From: Salinarimonas sp051117315
GTDB taxonomy: Bacteria; Pseudomonadota; Alphaproteobacteria; Rhizobiales; Beijerinckiaceae
Length of the DNA: 19,299 nucleotides
Assembly (NCBI GenBank): GCA_051117315.1
Contig: JBNPEA010000077.1
Location: forward strand, 1 to 19,299
Reading direction: 5' to 3'
Under the pieces are notes generated by a model. That model saw nothing but the letters and a program-made list of their open reading frames with translations. It had not been told where the DNA came from and made no database searches. Shown here piece by piece: positions 1 to 7,939 of the stretch (position 1 is the stretch's first letter; every line of letters begins with the position of its first letter). The position numbers were made by a program, and so were the translations under genes.

Positions 1-1391
1 CGCGGGGGCGGCGGTAGGGAGGGTCGGGTCGCCGACGGGGCACCCCCCCGGGCCGGCCGCCCCAGCTCCCGCACCGTCCAGAACGCCGTCGCCAGCGCGG
101 CGAGGCCGGAGCCGACGGCGCCGATGCCGACGCCCGCGAGCACGCCCTGGGGCCCGGCGAGCGCCGCGCCCGCGAGCGCGAAGGGAAGCGTGCCCAGCGT
201 GGCGCGGCCCCAATTGAAGGCCGTCGAGAACAGCGGATAGCCGAGGTTGTTGAACGAGGCGTTGGCCACGAACAGGAGCCCGTTGAAGAACCACACCGGG
301 CCCGAGATCAGGCAGAAGAACAAGACCAGCTCCGCCGCCGCCCCGCCGATGCCGAACAGCGCCACGATCTCGTGGCGCAACCCGACGAGCAGCGCCCAGG
401 TGACGAGCACGTAGACGCCCGCCACCAGCATCGAGTCGCGCAGGATCGCGCGCATGCGGTCGTAGCGCAGCGCGCCCCAGTTCTGCCCGAGGATCGGCCC
501 GATCGCGCCGGAGAGCGCGAACAGCCCGCCGAAGGCCAGCGGCACCAGCCGCTCGACGATGGCGTTGCCGGCGATCGCCTCGTCCCCGAAGCGGGCGATG
601 ACGGAGGCCGCGAAGCCGGCGGCGACGGGGCTCGCGACGGCGGTGAGCACCGCCGGGCCGGCGATGTGCGCCATCGGCAAGGCGTGGCGGCGCAGGTCCG
701 CCCAGGCCGGGCGGGCGAGGAGCCCGTGCACGCGGGCGACGCCGTGCAGCCCGACGAGCGCGAAGATCGCCCGCGAGACGATCATCCCGATCGCCGCCCC
801 CTGCCAGCCGAGCCCCAGCCCGAAGATGAGGATCGGATCGAGCGCGGCGATCACGATCGCTCCCGACAGCGTGACGTACATCGCCCGGCGCGCGTCGCCG
901 ACCGCCCGCAGCACGCCGGAGGCGCCCATGCCGAAGGCCATCACGATGTTGGCCGGCAGCACCATCTGCACGAAGCTCGTCGCCACCCGGTGCGCCTCGC
1001 CGGTCGCCCCGAGCCAGGTCATCACCGTGGGCGCGAGCGGCCAGATCGCGACGGTCGCGACGGTGGCGGCGAGGACCGACCAGGTCAGCGTCGAGGCCGC
1101 GAGCCGGCGCGCCGCGTCCCGGTCGCGGGCGCCGAGCGCGCGCGAGACCAGGGCGGCCGTGGCGATCATCAGCCCCACGTTGATCGAGGTGACGAAGAAC
1201 AGCAGGATCGTCGCGAGCCCGACGCCGGCGGTCACCGCCTTGACGCCGAGCCAGGAGATGTAGAGCAGCGAGACGAGATCCACGAGGAAGATCGCGACGA
1301 GCCCGATCGCCCCGGTCGTCGTCATCACGACGACGTGGCGCAGGGTCGAGCCCGTGACGAAACGACCCTCCTGCGCGCTCGTGCCTCCCAA
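1..1391 (-). CDS. MATE family multidrug/toxin efflux transporter (3' end off the window)
   Basis: Integral membrane protein of the MATE (multi-antimicrobial extrusion) family, which exports cationic drugs or metabolites in exchange for Na+ or H+. The minus-strand frame stays open from about 1400 to the left edge and gives 463 residues, close to the usual 450-470, so only a short tail is missing. It begins MGGTSAQEGRFVTGSTLRHV and continues with hydrophobic segments such as GAIGLVAIFLVDLVSLLYIS. Mid-protein phrases PANIVMAFGMGASGVLRAVG and GAIGPILGQNW are typical of MATE repeats. I chose the TTG at 1391 because AGGAGAGG sits four bases before it. An in-frame ATG at 1427 has no such site. Divergent from the aminotransferase gene. 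The substrate cannot be told from sequence. Confidence 0.88.
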   Translation of the reverse strand, partial: MGGTSAQEGRFVTGSTLRHVVVMTTTGAIGLVAIFLVDLVSLLYISWLGVKAVTAGVGLATILLFFVTSINVGLMIATAALVSRALGARDRDAARRLAASTLTWSVLAATVATVAIWPLAPTVMTWLGATGEAHRVATSFVQMVLPANIVMAFGMGASGVLRAVGDARRAMYVTLSGAIVIAALDPILIFGLGLGWQGAAIGMIVSRAIFALVGLHGVARVHGLLARPAWADLRRHALPMAHIAGPAVLTAVASPVAAGFAASVIARFGDEAIAGNAIVERLVPLAFGGLFALSGAIGPILGQNWGALRYDRMRAILRDSMLVAGVYVLVTWALLVGLRHEIVALFGIGGAAAELVLFFCLISGPVWFFNGLLFVANASFNNLGYPLFSTAFNWGRATLGTLPFALAGAALAGPQGVLAGVGIGAVGSGLAALATAFWTVRELGRPARGGAPSATRPSLPPPP

Positions 1392-1395
1392 GACG

Positions 1396-1403
1396 CCTCT
1401 CCT
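1396..1403 (-). promoter_or_regulatory. Ribosome binding site deciding a TTG start
   Basis: AGGAGAGG followed by CGTC and then TTG. The spacing fits initiation at the TTG at 1391 and argues against the in-frame ATG at 1427, which lacks a Shine-Dalgarno sequence. Confidence 0.6.
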
Positions 1404-1593
1404 CGCCGGCCCCCCATGGCGACCCATGGCGGCGCACACTAGCGCTTCCGCGACGCCGGGAACACCCGGTGGGACCCGCGGGATCCGCCCTCGCGCGCAA
1501 GTCCCCGCTTGCATCGCGCGCGACCCGACCGACGCGACCCGCGCAGCACGGCTTGCGGATTCGTGCGGGCTTTCCCCGCAGGCCGTGGACGCC

Positions 1594-1599
1594 TAGGCT
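1594..1599 (+). promoter_or_regulatory. Candidate -10 hexamer (TAGGCT) for the aminotransferase gene
   Basis: TAGGCT lies 29 bases before the GTG start, within CTAGGCTCGCGGCAC. Similar hexamers occur before several other genes here. No clear -35 is visible at 16-18 bases, so this rests on recurrence and position only. Confidence 0.3.
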
Positions 1600-1628
1600 C
1601 GCGGCACATCCTCGGACGGAGTCCTCCC

Positions 1629-3002
1629 GTGCTCACCAACCTCGCCGCCCGCGACGTCGAAACCCTGATCCACCCCTACACCCATCTCGACAAGTTCCGG
1701 GAGACCGGCCCGCTCGTGATCGAGCGCGGCGAGGGCGTCCACGTCTTCGACGGGGCGGGCAAGCCCTATCTCGAGGGCATGGCCGGGCTGTGGTGCACCT
1801 CGCTCGGCTACTCGAACCGCGAGCTCGTCGAGGCCGCGCGCGAGCAGATGGAGAGGCTGCCCTTCCAGCACATCTTCTCGGGCCGCAGCCACGACCCGGC
1901 GATCGCGCTCGCCGAGGCGCTCAAGGAGATCGCGCCGGTGCCGATCTCGAAGGTGACGTTCTGCTCCTCGGGATCGGAGGCGAACGACACGCAGGTGAAG
2001 CTCGCCTGGTACATGAACAACGCGCTCGGCCGGCCGCGGAAGAAGAAGATCATCGCCCGGGTCAAGGGCTACCACGGCGTCACCGTCGCCTCCGCCTCCC
2101 TCACAGGCCTGCCGGCGAATCATGCGCTGTTCGACCTGCCGATCCAGAACGTGCTGCACACCTCCTGCCCGCACCACTACCGCTTCGCGGAGGAAGGCGA
2201 GACCGAGGAGGCGTTCTCGGTGCGGCTCGCCGCCGAGCTCGAGGAGATGATCCTGCGCGAGGACCCCGACACGGTCGCCGCCTTCATCGCCGAGCCGGTG
2301 ATGGGCGCCGGCGGGGCGCTGGTGCCGCCGAAGGGCTATTTCGAGGCGATCGGGCCGGTGCTCGAGCGCCACGACGTGCGGCTCATCGCCGACGAGGTGA
2401 TCTGCGGCTTCGGGCGGCTCGGGACGATGTTCGGCTCTCAGCGCCTCGGCATGAGCCCGCACACGATCTCGGTCGCCAAGGCCATCACCTCCGCCTACAT
2501 GCCGCTCGGCGCGGTGATGCTGGACGAGCCCATGTACCAGGCGATGCTGGAGGGGAGCCGCGAGGTCGGCACCTTCGGGCACGGCTTCACCTATTCCGGC
2601 CACCCCACCACCTGCGCCGTCGCCTTGAAGACGCTCGAGATCTACGCGCGCGACCGGATCGTCGAGGGCGTCGCCGCCAAGGAGCCGCACTTCCTGCGCC
2701 GGCTGGCGATGCTCGAGGACCATCCGCTGGTGGGAGAGGCGCGCGGCATCGGGCTCATCGCGGGGCTGGAGCTCGTCGCCGACAAGGCGACGAAGCGGCA
2801 GTACGACACCAAGTCCATGGTCGCGGCCAAGGCGATCGGCTTCTGCCAGGAGGAGGGCCTCATCCTGCGCAACCTGATGGGCGACCGCATCGCGATCTGC
2901 CCGCCGCTGATCATCACGGAGGCGGAGATCGACGAGCTGTTCGACAAGCTCGGCCGCGCGCTCGACCGCACGCTCGACTGGGTGGCGACGCAGGCGGGCT
3001 GA
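1629..3002 (+). CDS. Class III (omega) aminotransferase, PLP-dependent
   Basis: Cytosolic PLP enzyme of aminotransferase class III, the fold type I group that includes omega-amino acid:pyruvate, putrescine and GABA transaminases. It moves an amino group, usually from a terminal amine, to a keto acid such as pyruvate. The protein has 457 residues, normal for the family. Visible features are CSSGSEAND (cofactor phosphate region), the motif DEVICGFGR with the pyridine-N aspartate at D255, and the Schiff-base lysine K284 in SVAKAITSAYMPLGA, 29 residues later as expected. The GTG at 1629 is preceded by GGAG at a good distance. The frame stays open upstream to an ATG at 1509, but that extension is Arg/Pro-rich and has no ribosome binding site. 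Monocistronic, convergent with pheA. The exact substrate is not determinable. Confidence 0.92.
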   Translation: MLTNLAARDVETLIHPYTHLDKFRETGPLVIERGEGVHVFDGAGKPYLEGMAGLWCTSLGYSNRELVEAAREQMERLPFQHIFSGRSHDPAIALAEALKEIAPVPISKVTFCSSGSEANDTQVKLAWYMNNALGRPRKKKIIARVKGYHGVTVASASLTGLPANHALFDLPIQNVLHTSCPHHYRFAEEGETEEAFSVRLAAELEEMILREDPDTVAAFIAEPVMGAGGALVPPKGYFEAIGPVLERHDVRLIADEVICGFGRLGTMFGSQRLGMSPHTISVAKAITSAYMPLGAVMLDEPMYQAMLEGSREVGTFGHGFTYSGHPTTCAVALKTLEIYARDRIVEGVAAKEPHFLRRLAMLEDHPLVGEARGIGLIAGLELVADKATKRQYDTKSMVAAKAIGFCQEEGLILRNLMGDRIAICPPLIITEAEIDELFDKLGRALDRTLDWVATQAG

Positions 3003-3012
3003 GGGTCCCGCC
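2993..3012. terminator. Possible bidirectional hairpin between convergent stops
   Basis: GGCGGG (2993-2998) pairs with CCCGCC (3007-3012) around an 8-base loop that contains the aminotransferase stop. An alternative pairing of 2994-2999 with 3010-3015 touches the pheA stop. There is no T-tract, so this is a weak call based on position between converging genes. Confidence 0.3.
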
Positions 3013-3014
3013 CG

Positions 3015-3872
3015 CTACTCCGCCGGCTCGCGGTCCCGGAGGTTGGCCCGGAACGGGTGGGCCGGATAGGTGCCCAGCACCGAGAGCTGGCGCGAGAAGA
3101 AGGCCAGCTCCTCGAGCGCGCGCTTCAGGCCCGGCTCCTCGGGATGGCCGTCGACCTCGGCGTAGAACTGCGTCGCCGTGAACTGGCCTTCGATCATGTA
3201 GCTCTCGAGCTTCGTCATGTTGATGCCGTTCGTGGCGAAGCCGCCCAGCGCCTTGTAGAGGGCGGAGGGGATGTTGCGCACGCGGAAGACGAAGCTCGTG
3301 ACGCAGTCGCCGCCCGGGCCGATGCGCGTGGGCTCGGGGGAGAGGATGATGAAGCGCGTCGTGTTGTGCGCCTCGTCCTCCACGTCCTCCGCCAGCACGT
3401 CGAGCCCGTAGACCTCGGCGGCCAGCCGCGAGGCGATGGCCGCGCGGGCCGGATCGTTCGCCTCCGCGATCTGGCGGGCGGAGCCCGCGGTGTCGGCGCC
3501 GACGATGGCCTGGAGCCCGAGCTTGCGCAGGGTGCGCCGGCACTGGCCGAGTGCCTGGACGTGGCTCTGCACGGACTTGATCGTGCCCAGCGTCGCGCCC
3601 TTGGGCGCCATCAGCTGATGATGGATCGGCAGGAAGAACTCGCCGACGATGTGGAGCCCCGATTCGGGCAGGAGATGGTGGATGTCCGCCACCCTCCCGG
3701 CGACCGAGTTCTCGATCGGGATCATGCCGAGCTGCGCCTCGCCCTCAGTCACCGCGGCGAAGGCGTCCTCGAAGGTGGGGCAGGGCTTCGCCGTCCAGCC
3801 GGGGTAGACCTCGCGGCAGGCGATGTGGGAATTGGCGCCGGGCTCGCCCTGGTAGGAGATGGTCTTGGTCAT
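3015..3872 (-). CDS. pheA: Prephenate dehydratase
   Basis: Converts prephenate to phenylpyruvate, the committed step of phenylalanine synthesis, in the cytosol. The 285-residue protein has two domains: a periplasmic-binding-like prephenate dehydratase domain (about residues 3-180) and a C-terminal regulatory ACT domain (about 193-275). The catalytic TRF motif is at 172-174 within NTTRFIIL. The phenylalanine-binding ESYMIEG-type motif is at 223-229. There is no chorismate mutase domain, which matches the monofunctional alphaproteobacterial form rather than the fused E. coli P-protein. It starts at an ATG 25 bases after the kdsB stop, so the two are probably co-transcribed. Feedback inhibition by phenylalanine through the ACT domain is expected from the family. 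Confidence 0.95.
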   Translation of the reverse strand: MTKTISYQGEPGANSHIACREVYPGWTAKPCPTFEDAFAAVTEGEAQLGMIPIENSVAGRVADIHHLLPESGLHIVGEFFLPIHHQLMAPKGATLGTIKSVQSHVQALGQCRRTLRKLGLQAIVGADTAGSARQIAEANDPARAAIASRLAAEVYGLDVLAEDVEDEAHNTTRFIILSPEPTRIGPGGDCVTSFVFRVRNIPSALYKALGGFATNGINMTKLESYMIEGQFTATQFYAEVDGHPEEPGLKRALEELAFFSRQLSVLGTYPAHPFRANLRDREPAE

Positions 3873-3897
3873 GGACTGCTCGTCTCTTCCGTGTGGC

Positions 3898-4629
3898 TCA
3901 TCCGCCCAGCGCGGCGCGGGCGCGCGCCAGGGTCTCCGGCGTGTCGACGCCGAAGGGCACGTCGTCGATGATCGTCACGTCGATGCGCATGCCGTCCTCG
4001 ACGGCGCGCAGCTGCTCCAGCCGCTCGCGGGTCTCGAGCGGGGAGGGCGGCAGCGCCACGAAGCGCGCGAGCGCTCGCCGGCGGTAGGCGTAGAGCCCGA
4101 CGTGGTGATACAGCGGCCCCTCGCCCCAGGGCGCGGTGGCCCGGGTGAAGGTGAGCGCGCGCATCCGCCCGGGCGCGATCGTCGTGCCCACGACCTTGAC
4201 CACGTTGGGGTCGTCGCGCTCGTCGTCCCGGGTGATCACGCCGGCGAGGGTGCCGATGGCCACCGCCGGATCGGCGAGCGGCAGGATCGCGGCCGCGATG
4301 GCGCGCGGGTCGATCGTCGGGAAGTCGCCCTGCACATTGACCACCACGTCGTGGCGCCCCTGCGGGTCGAGCGTCTCCGCCGCCTCGTGGATGCGGTCGG
4401 AGCCGGACTGATGGTCGGCGCGCGTCATCACGGCGACGCCGCCGGCGGCCTCGACCGCGGCGGCGATCTGCGGCGAATCGGTGGCGACGGCGACGGGGCC
4501 GATCCCCGCCTCCACGGCCCGGCGCCAGACGTGGACGATCATCGGCTCGCCGGCGATGGGCGCGAGGGGCTTGCCCGGCAGGCGCGTTGCGGCCATGCGG
4601 GCGGGGATCAGGACGAGAGGGTCCGACAT
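3898..4629 (-). CDS. kdsB: 3-deoxy-manno-octulosonate cytidylyltransferase (CMP-Kdo synthetase)
   Basis: Activates Kdo with CTP to give CMP-Kdo for the lipopolysaccharide inner core; cytosolic and Mg-dependent. Length is 243 residues, as usual. The N-terminal nucleotide-binding motif IPARMAATRLPGKPL is at 8-22 and SGSDRI at 75-80. The metal-binding stretch is NVQGDFPTI (D102), where the widely studied enzymes have QGDEPL. HVGLYAYRR, RLEQLRAVEDG and GVDTPETL follow in the usual order. The ATG at 4627-4629 begins MSDPLVLIPAR. It is the first gene of a kdsB-pheA pair and is divergent from the cytochrome c gene, an arrangement I recall from other Rhizobiales. A reasonable promoter lies upstream. 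Confidence 0.95.
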   Translation of the reverse strand: MSDPLVLIPARMAATRLPGKPLAPIAGEPMIVHVWRRAVEAGIGPVAVATDSPQIAAAVEAAGGVAVMTRADHQSGSDRIHEAAETLDPQGRHDVVVNVQGDFPTIDPRAIAAAILPLADPAVAIGTLAGVITRDDERDDPNVVKVVGTTIAPGRMRALTFTRATAPWGEGPLYHHVGLYAYRRRALARFVALPPSPLETRERLEQLRAVEDGMRIDVTIIDDVPFGVDTPETLARARAALGG

Positions 4630-4665
4630 CGGGATCCTTGGGGCGGCCGGCTTACGGAGCGCGAG

Positions 4666-4694
4666 GCTTTAGCAAGCCGCGCAGCCTTTGTCAT
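4666..4694 (-). promoter_or_regulatory. Candidate sigma-70-type promoter of kdsB-pheA
   Basis: On the minus strand, ATGACA (4694-4689; five of six against TTGACA) is followed by exactly 17 bases and then TAAAGC (4671-4666) as a -10. This lies 36 bases before the kdsB ATG. It is the best -35/-10 pair among the similar hexamers in this window. Confidence 0.5.
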
Positions 4695-4760
4695 CGCGCC
4701 GTCCTCGCGCCCGCACCTGTCGCACGCCTCGGATGCGACGACGCGACCCGCCGTTTTTCG

Positions 4761-4789
4761 TTGTCGCCGCCTTGGAATAAGGCTAAGCA
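4761..4789 (+). promoter_or_regulatory. Candidate promoter of the cytochrome c gene
   Basis: TTGTCG (4761-4766) is followed by 17 bases and TAAGCA (4784-4789). TAAGGC at 4778-4783, which resembles hexamers before other genes here, overlaps the spacer. The leader to the ATG at 4876 would be about 80 bases. Weak. Confidence 0.25.
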
Positions 4790-4875
4790 ACCGCCGCCGA
4801 GAGGGTGCGGAGCGTCGCGCGTCCGCATCCGTGACACCGTACAGCGTCCGCCGGTCCGGCGGCTTGGAGTTTCGC

Positions 4876-5469
4876 ATGAACTCGTTCGAGCTCAACAAGA
4901 TCTTCGGCGCCGTGCTGGGCGTTCTCTTGTTCGTGGTCGGCATGAGCGTCCTCTCGGACATGCTCTTCACGCCGGAGCCCGCCGGCGTCGCCGGCTACGC
5001 GCTGCCGATGCCGGAGGGACTCGAGACCGAGGTCGCCGAGGCGCCGCCCGCCGAGGTGCCGCTGCCGGTCCTGCTGGCGAGCGCGGACGTGTCCCGCGGC
5101 GAGGCCGCCGTGCGCAAGTGTGCCTCCTGCCACAGCTTCGACCAGGGCGGTGCCAACGGCGTGGGCCCGAACCTGTACGACATCGTCGGCGGTGAGAAGG
5201 CGCATCTCGACAATTTCGGCTACTCGGGCGCGCTGGCGGAGCGCGGCGCGGCCGGCGAGCTCTGGGGCTACGACGAGCTCTACGGCTTCCTCGCCAACCC
5301 GCGCGGGTATCTTCCCGGCACCTCGATGGCCTTCGCCGGCATCCGCTCCGGCCAGGAGCGCGCCGACATCATCGCCTATCTCGCCTCGATCACCGAGAAC
5401 CCGCCGCCGCTGCCGGAGCCGGCCGCCGCTGAGGCGGGCGCCGAGACGGACGCTGCCGCGGCCCAGTGA
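4876..5469 (+). CDS. Membrane-anchored class I cytochrome c (CycM-like, c552 type)
   Basis: Periplasmic electron carrier tethered to the inner membrane. CycM in Bradyrhizobium links the bc1 complex to the aa3 oxidase; I infer the same role here. The protein has 197 residues. An uncleaved N-terminal hydrophobic helix (about 9-31) is followed by an Ala/Pro/Glu-rich linker and a class I cytochrome c domain (about 70-178). Haem attachment is CASCH at 82-86, and the axial methionine is probably M151 in GTSMAFAG. The C-terminus is an Ala/Pro/Glu tail. The ATG at 4876 begins MNSFELNKIFG, the usual opening of this family. The frame is open much further upstream, but that part is unlike protein. Divergent from kdsB and followed by a strong hairpin. 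Confidence 0.93.
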   Translation: MNSFELNKIFGAVLGVLLFVVGMSVLSDMLFTPEPAGVAGYALPMPEGLETEVAEAPPAEVPLPVLLASADVSRGEAAVRKCASCHSFDQGGANGVGPNLYDIVGGEKAHLDNFGYSGALAERGAAGELWGYDELYGFLANPRGYLPGTSMAFAGIRSGQERADIIAYLASITENPPPLPEPAAAEAGAETDAAAAQ

Positions 5470-5494
5470 GCGGCTCGGATCGTCACGCGTGTCG

Positions 5495-5519
5495 GAAGGC
5501 CGGGCTCGTCCCGGCCTTC
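5495..5519 (+). terminator. Intrinsic terminator-like hairpin after the cytochrome c gene
   Basis: GAAGGCCGGG (5495-5504) pairs perfectly over 10 bp with CCCGGCCTTC (5510-5519) around a CTCGT loop, 25 bases after the stop codon. The tract after it, GTTCGTTT, has several T residues but is not a clean run. Good stem, moderate tail. Confidence 0.7.
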
Positions 5520-5599
5520 GTTCGTTTCGGCCTCGAACTTGCCTGCGCGATGCGTCGTCCGCCACTCCCGGCGGGGTCGCGCCGCCGCGCCAGCGCGTG

Positions 5600-5605
5600 T
5601 AGCCT
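5600..5605 (+). promoter_or_regulatory. Candidate -10 hexamer (TAGCCT) before the DUF502 gene
   Basis: TAGCCT, followed by GTCGCGGCAC, lies 51 bases before the ATG at 5657. The whole stretch resembles the one before the aminotransferase gene. No convincing -35. Confidence 0.27.
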
Positions 5606-5656
5606 GTCGCGGCACCCTTCCGGGAGCCCAGCCCGCTTCAGCCCCGACGTCGATCG

Positions 5657-6427
5657 ATGAGCTCGCAATCCCACTTCCGCCTCCGGCGCAACATGCTCTC
5701 CGGGCTCTTCGTGGTCATCCCGCTGTGGGTGACCTTCATCGCCGTCTCGTTCATCATCGACATCCTGGTCGCGACGGGACGGCCCTTCGTCCTCACCTTC
5801 GCGCGCAACGTGCGTTCGGACTACGCGGTGCTGGCGGATCTGCTGGCCCAGGGCTGGTTCCAGTCCTCGCTGGCGCTCCTCGTCGTGCTCGCGGGGCTCT
5901 ACGTCATCGGCGCGGCGGCCAACGCCGTGATCGGCCGGCGAATCCTGCGCATGGTCGACCGCGTGATCGACTATGTGCCGCTTGTGAAGACGATCTACTC
6001 GGCCACCCGCACCCTGCTCAACTCGCTCCAGACCGGCAACGCCACGGGCCAGAGGGTCGTGCTCATCGAGTTCCCCTCCCGCGACATGCGTGCGCTCGGC
6101 TTCGTCACGGCCACCTTCGTCGCCGACGACACCGGCCAGGAGATCGCCGCCGTCTACGTGCCCACGACGCCCAACCCGACGTCGGGCTACGTCGAGCTGG
6201 TGCCGACGGAGCGCCTCGTCTACCTCGACTGGTCGGCCAACGATGCCATGTCCTTCATCGTCTCGGGTGGGGCGATGATGCCGGGGCCGACCCACATGAC
6301 CCCGGCCCGCCACGCCGGGACGCCGACCGTGCAGCCCGCCATGCCGCCGCCGCCCGCCGCACCGCCGAACACCGGCACGCCGGCATCCGCGGCCGCGCCG
6401 CGAGACCCCGCCGACGCGGCGAGCTGA
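5657..6427 (+). CDS. DUF502 family membrane protein
   Basis: A 256-residue inner-membrane protein of the DUF502 family, whose function is not established. It starts with a basic segment (HFRLRRNMLSG), then a transmembrane helix (about 14-38, GLFVVIPLWVTFIAVSFIID) and a second helix around 68-92 (SSLALLVVLAGLYVIGAAAN). The family phrase VPLVKTIYSATRTLLNSL and a soluble domain with PTTPNPTSGYVELVP and SGGAMMP follow. Residues after about 215 form a Pro/Ala-rich tail, making the protein longer than the common 200-220 residues. The ATG has no clear Shine-Dalgarno. The gene ends nine bases before the permease start, so the two are probably co-transcribed. Confidence 0.9.
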   Translation: MSSQSHFRLRRNMLSGLFVVIPLWVTFIAVSFIIDILVATGRPFVLTFARNVRSDYAVLADLLAQGWFQSSLALLVVLAGLYVIGAAANAVIGRRILRMVDRVIDYVPLVKTIYSATRTLLNSLQTGNATGQRVVLIEFPSRDMRALGFVTATFVADDTGQEIAAVYVPTTPNPTSGYVELVPTERLVYLDWSANDAMSFIVSGGAMMPGPTHMTPARHAGTPTVQPAMPPPPAAPPNTGTPASAAAPRDPADAAS

Positions 6428-6436
6428 GGGGGCGGC

Positions 6437-7939
6437 ATGCAGGCGTTCGCGGCCGGGCTGCCGCTCGCGGCCATCCTCGCCCTGATGCTCGGCCTGCACT
6501 GGTCGGCCGCGCGCGCGGGCGCCGTGGGCCTCGTCCTGGCGCTCCTCGTCGCGCTCCTGGTCTTCGGCTTCGGCGAGGCGGTGCTGCCGGCGCTCGGGCC
6601 GACACGGGCCGTCGGGTTCTCCGTGGTCGAGGCCGCCTTCACCGCGGCGACGATCCTGTGGATCATCTTCCCGGCCTTGTGCCTCTACGAGGCGCAGGAG
6701 CGTGCCGGCGCGTTCTCCGCGATCCGAAGCGCGCTGGCCCGGGTCTCGGACGACCCGCGGACGCTGGCGCTCCTGGTCGCCTTCTTCTTCGCGCTGTTCA
6801 TGGAGGGCGCCGCCGGCTTCGGCACGCCGGTGGCGCTCGCCGCGCCGCTCCTCGTCTCGCTCGGCTTCTCGCCGCTCAAGGCGGTGGCGCTGGCGCTCAT
6901 CGGGCATGCGGCCGGGGTGAGCTTCGGTGCGGTGGGGACGCCGGTGATCGCCCAGGCGGAGATCACCGGCGTCGATGCCGGCGCCATCGCCGCACGCACC
7001 GCGCTGATGCACGCCATCGCCGGCATCGTGCTCGTCGTCTTCGTTCTGCGGCTGGCGGCGGAGGGGCCGCTCAGGCGGGTGGATTGGGTGCTCGCGCCTC
7101 TGGCCACGGCGTGCTTCTTCGTGCCCTCGCTGGCGCTCGCGATCCTAGTCGGGCCGGAAGTGCCCACCCTCGGAGGCGCCCTCGTCGGCCTCCTCCTGTT
7201 CGTGCCGCTGGCCCGGCGCATCGCACCGCGTACCGAAGCCGCCGCTGACACGCTCGACCTGCGCGCCGTCGCCCGCGCGGCGCTGCCCTACGGCGTCCTG
7301 CTCGCGCTCATCCTCGCGACGCGCCTCGTCCCGCCGCTGCAGGAGGCGCTGCGCGGCCTCGCGGTCTCCTGGACGCTGCCGGGCGGCTTCTCCGGGCGTT
7401 TCGAGCCGCTCTACCACCCAGGCACGCTCTTGATGATGGGCTTCCTCGCCGGCGTAATCGCCCAGAGCGGCGGCGGGCGCGACCTCCTCGTGGCGATGGG
7501 CGCGGCGGCACGCCGGCTGGCGCCGGTGGTGGTGGCGCTGCTCGTCATGCTCGCGATCTCGCGGATCATGGTCCATGCCGGCATGATCGGCGCGCTGGCG
7601 GAGGCGGCAGCGGGGATCGGCCCGCTCTGGCCGGTCGCGGCACCGATGGTGGGCGTGCTCGGCACCTTCGTCACCGGCTCGGCGACGGCGTCGAACATCC
7701 TGCTCAGCGAGTTCCAGGCCGCCACCGCGCGGGCGCTGGCGCTCGAGGCGGTGCCGCTGCTGGCGGCGCAGAGCTTCGGTGCGGCGGTGGGCAACATCGT
7801 GTGCCCGCACAACATCGTCGCCGGCGGCGCGACGGTGGGCCTCGCCGGGCGCGAAGGTCCCGCGATGCGGCTCACCGCCGGCGCCTGCCTCGCCTACGCG
7901 CTCGTCGGCGGGCTGCTGGCGCTCGCGTTCGCGCGCTGA
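6437..7939 (+). CDS. LldP/LctP family lactate (or glycolate) permease
   Basis: Multi-pass inner-membrane transporter of the L-lactate permease family, which imports lactate or glycolate with protons. The 500-residue protein is hydrophobic throughout, with roughly 12 or more helices. Family signatures are FMEGAAGFGTPVALAAPLL (about 115-135), IGHAAGVSFGAVGTPV, GTFVTGSATASNILLSEFQ and near the end GNIVCPHNIVAGGATVGL. The ATG at 6437 follows a GAGGGGG ribosome binding site. It lies nine bases after the DUF502 stop. Its last 46 bases overlap the end of the opposing EamA transporter gene. No lactate dehydrogenase gene is adjacent, so the substrate rests on family only. Confidence 0.9.
   Translation: MQAFAAGLPLAAILALMLGLHWSAARAGAVGLVLALLVALLVFGFGEAVLPALGPTRAVGFSVVEAAFTAATILWIIFPALCLYEAQERAGAFSAIRSALARVSDDPRTLALLVAFFFALFMEGAAGFGTPVALAAPLLVSLGFSPLKAVALALIGHAAGVSFGAVGTPVIAQAEITGVDAGAIAARTALMHAIAGIVLVVFVLRLAAEGPLRRVDWVLAPLATACFFVPSLALAILVGPEVPTLGGALVGLLLFVPLARRIAPRTEAAADTLDLRAVARAALPYGVLLALILATRLVPPLQEALRGLAVSWTLPGGFSGRFEPLYHPGTLLMMGFLAGVIAQSGGGRDLLVAMGAAARRLAPVVVALLVMLAISRIMVHAGMIGALAEAAAGIGPLWPVAAPMVGVLGTFVTGSATASNILLSEFQAATARALALEAVPLLAAQSFGAAVGNIVCPHNIVAGGATVGLAGREGPAMRLTAGACLAYALVGGLLALAFAR

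Noticed and set aside
372..1442. Plus-strand open frame of 356 residues
   Set aside because: Low-complexity Arg/Asp/His sequence lying opposite the MATE transporter.
1564..1580. Hairpin TGCGGG/CCCGCA in the MATE-aminotransferase gap
   Set aside because: Six-base GC stems are common by chance here, and nothing around it suggests a terminator or operator.
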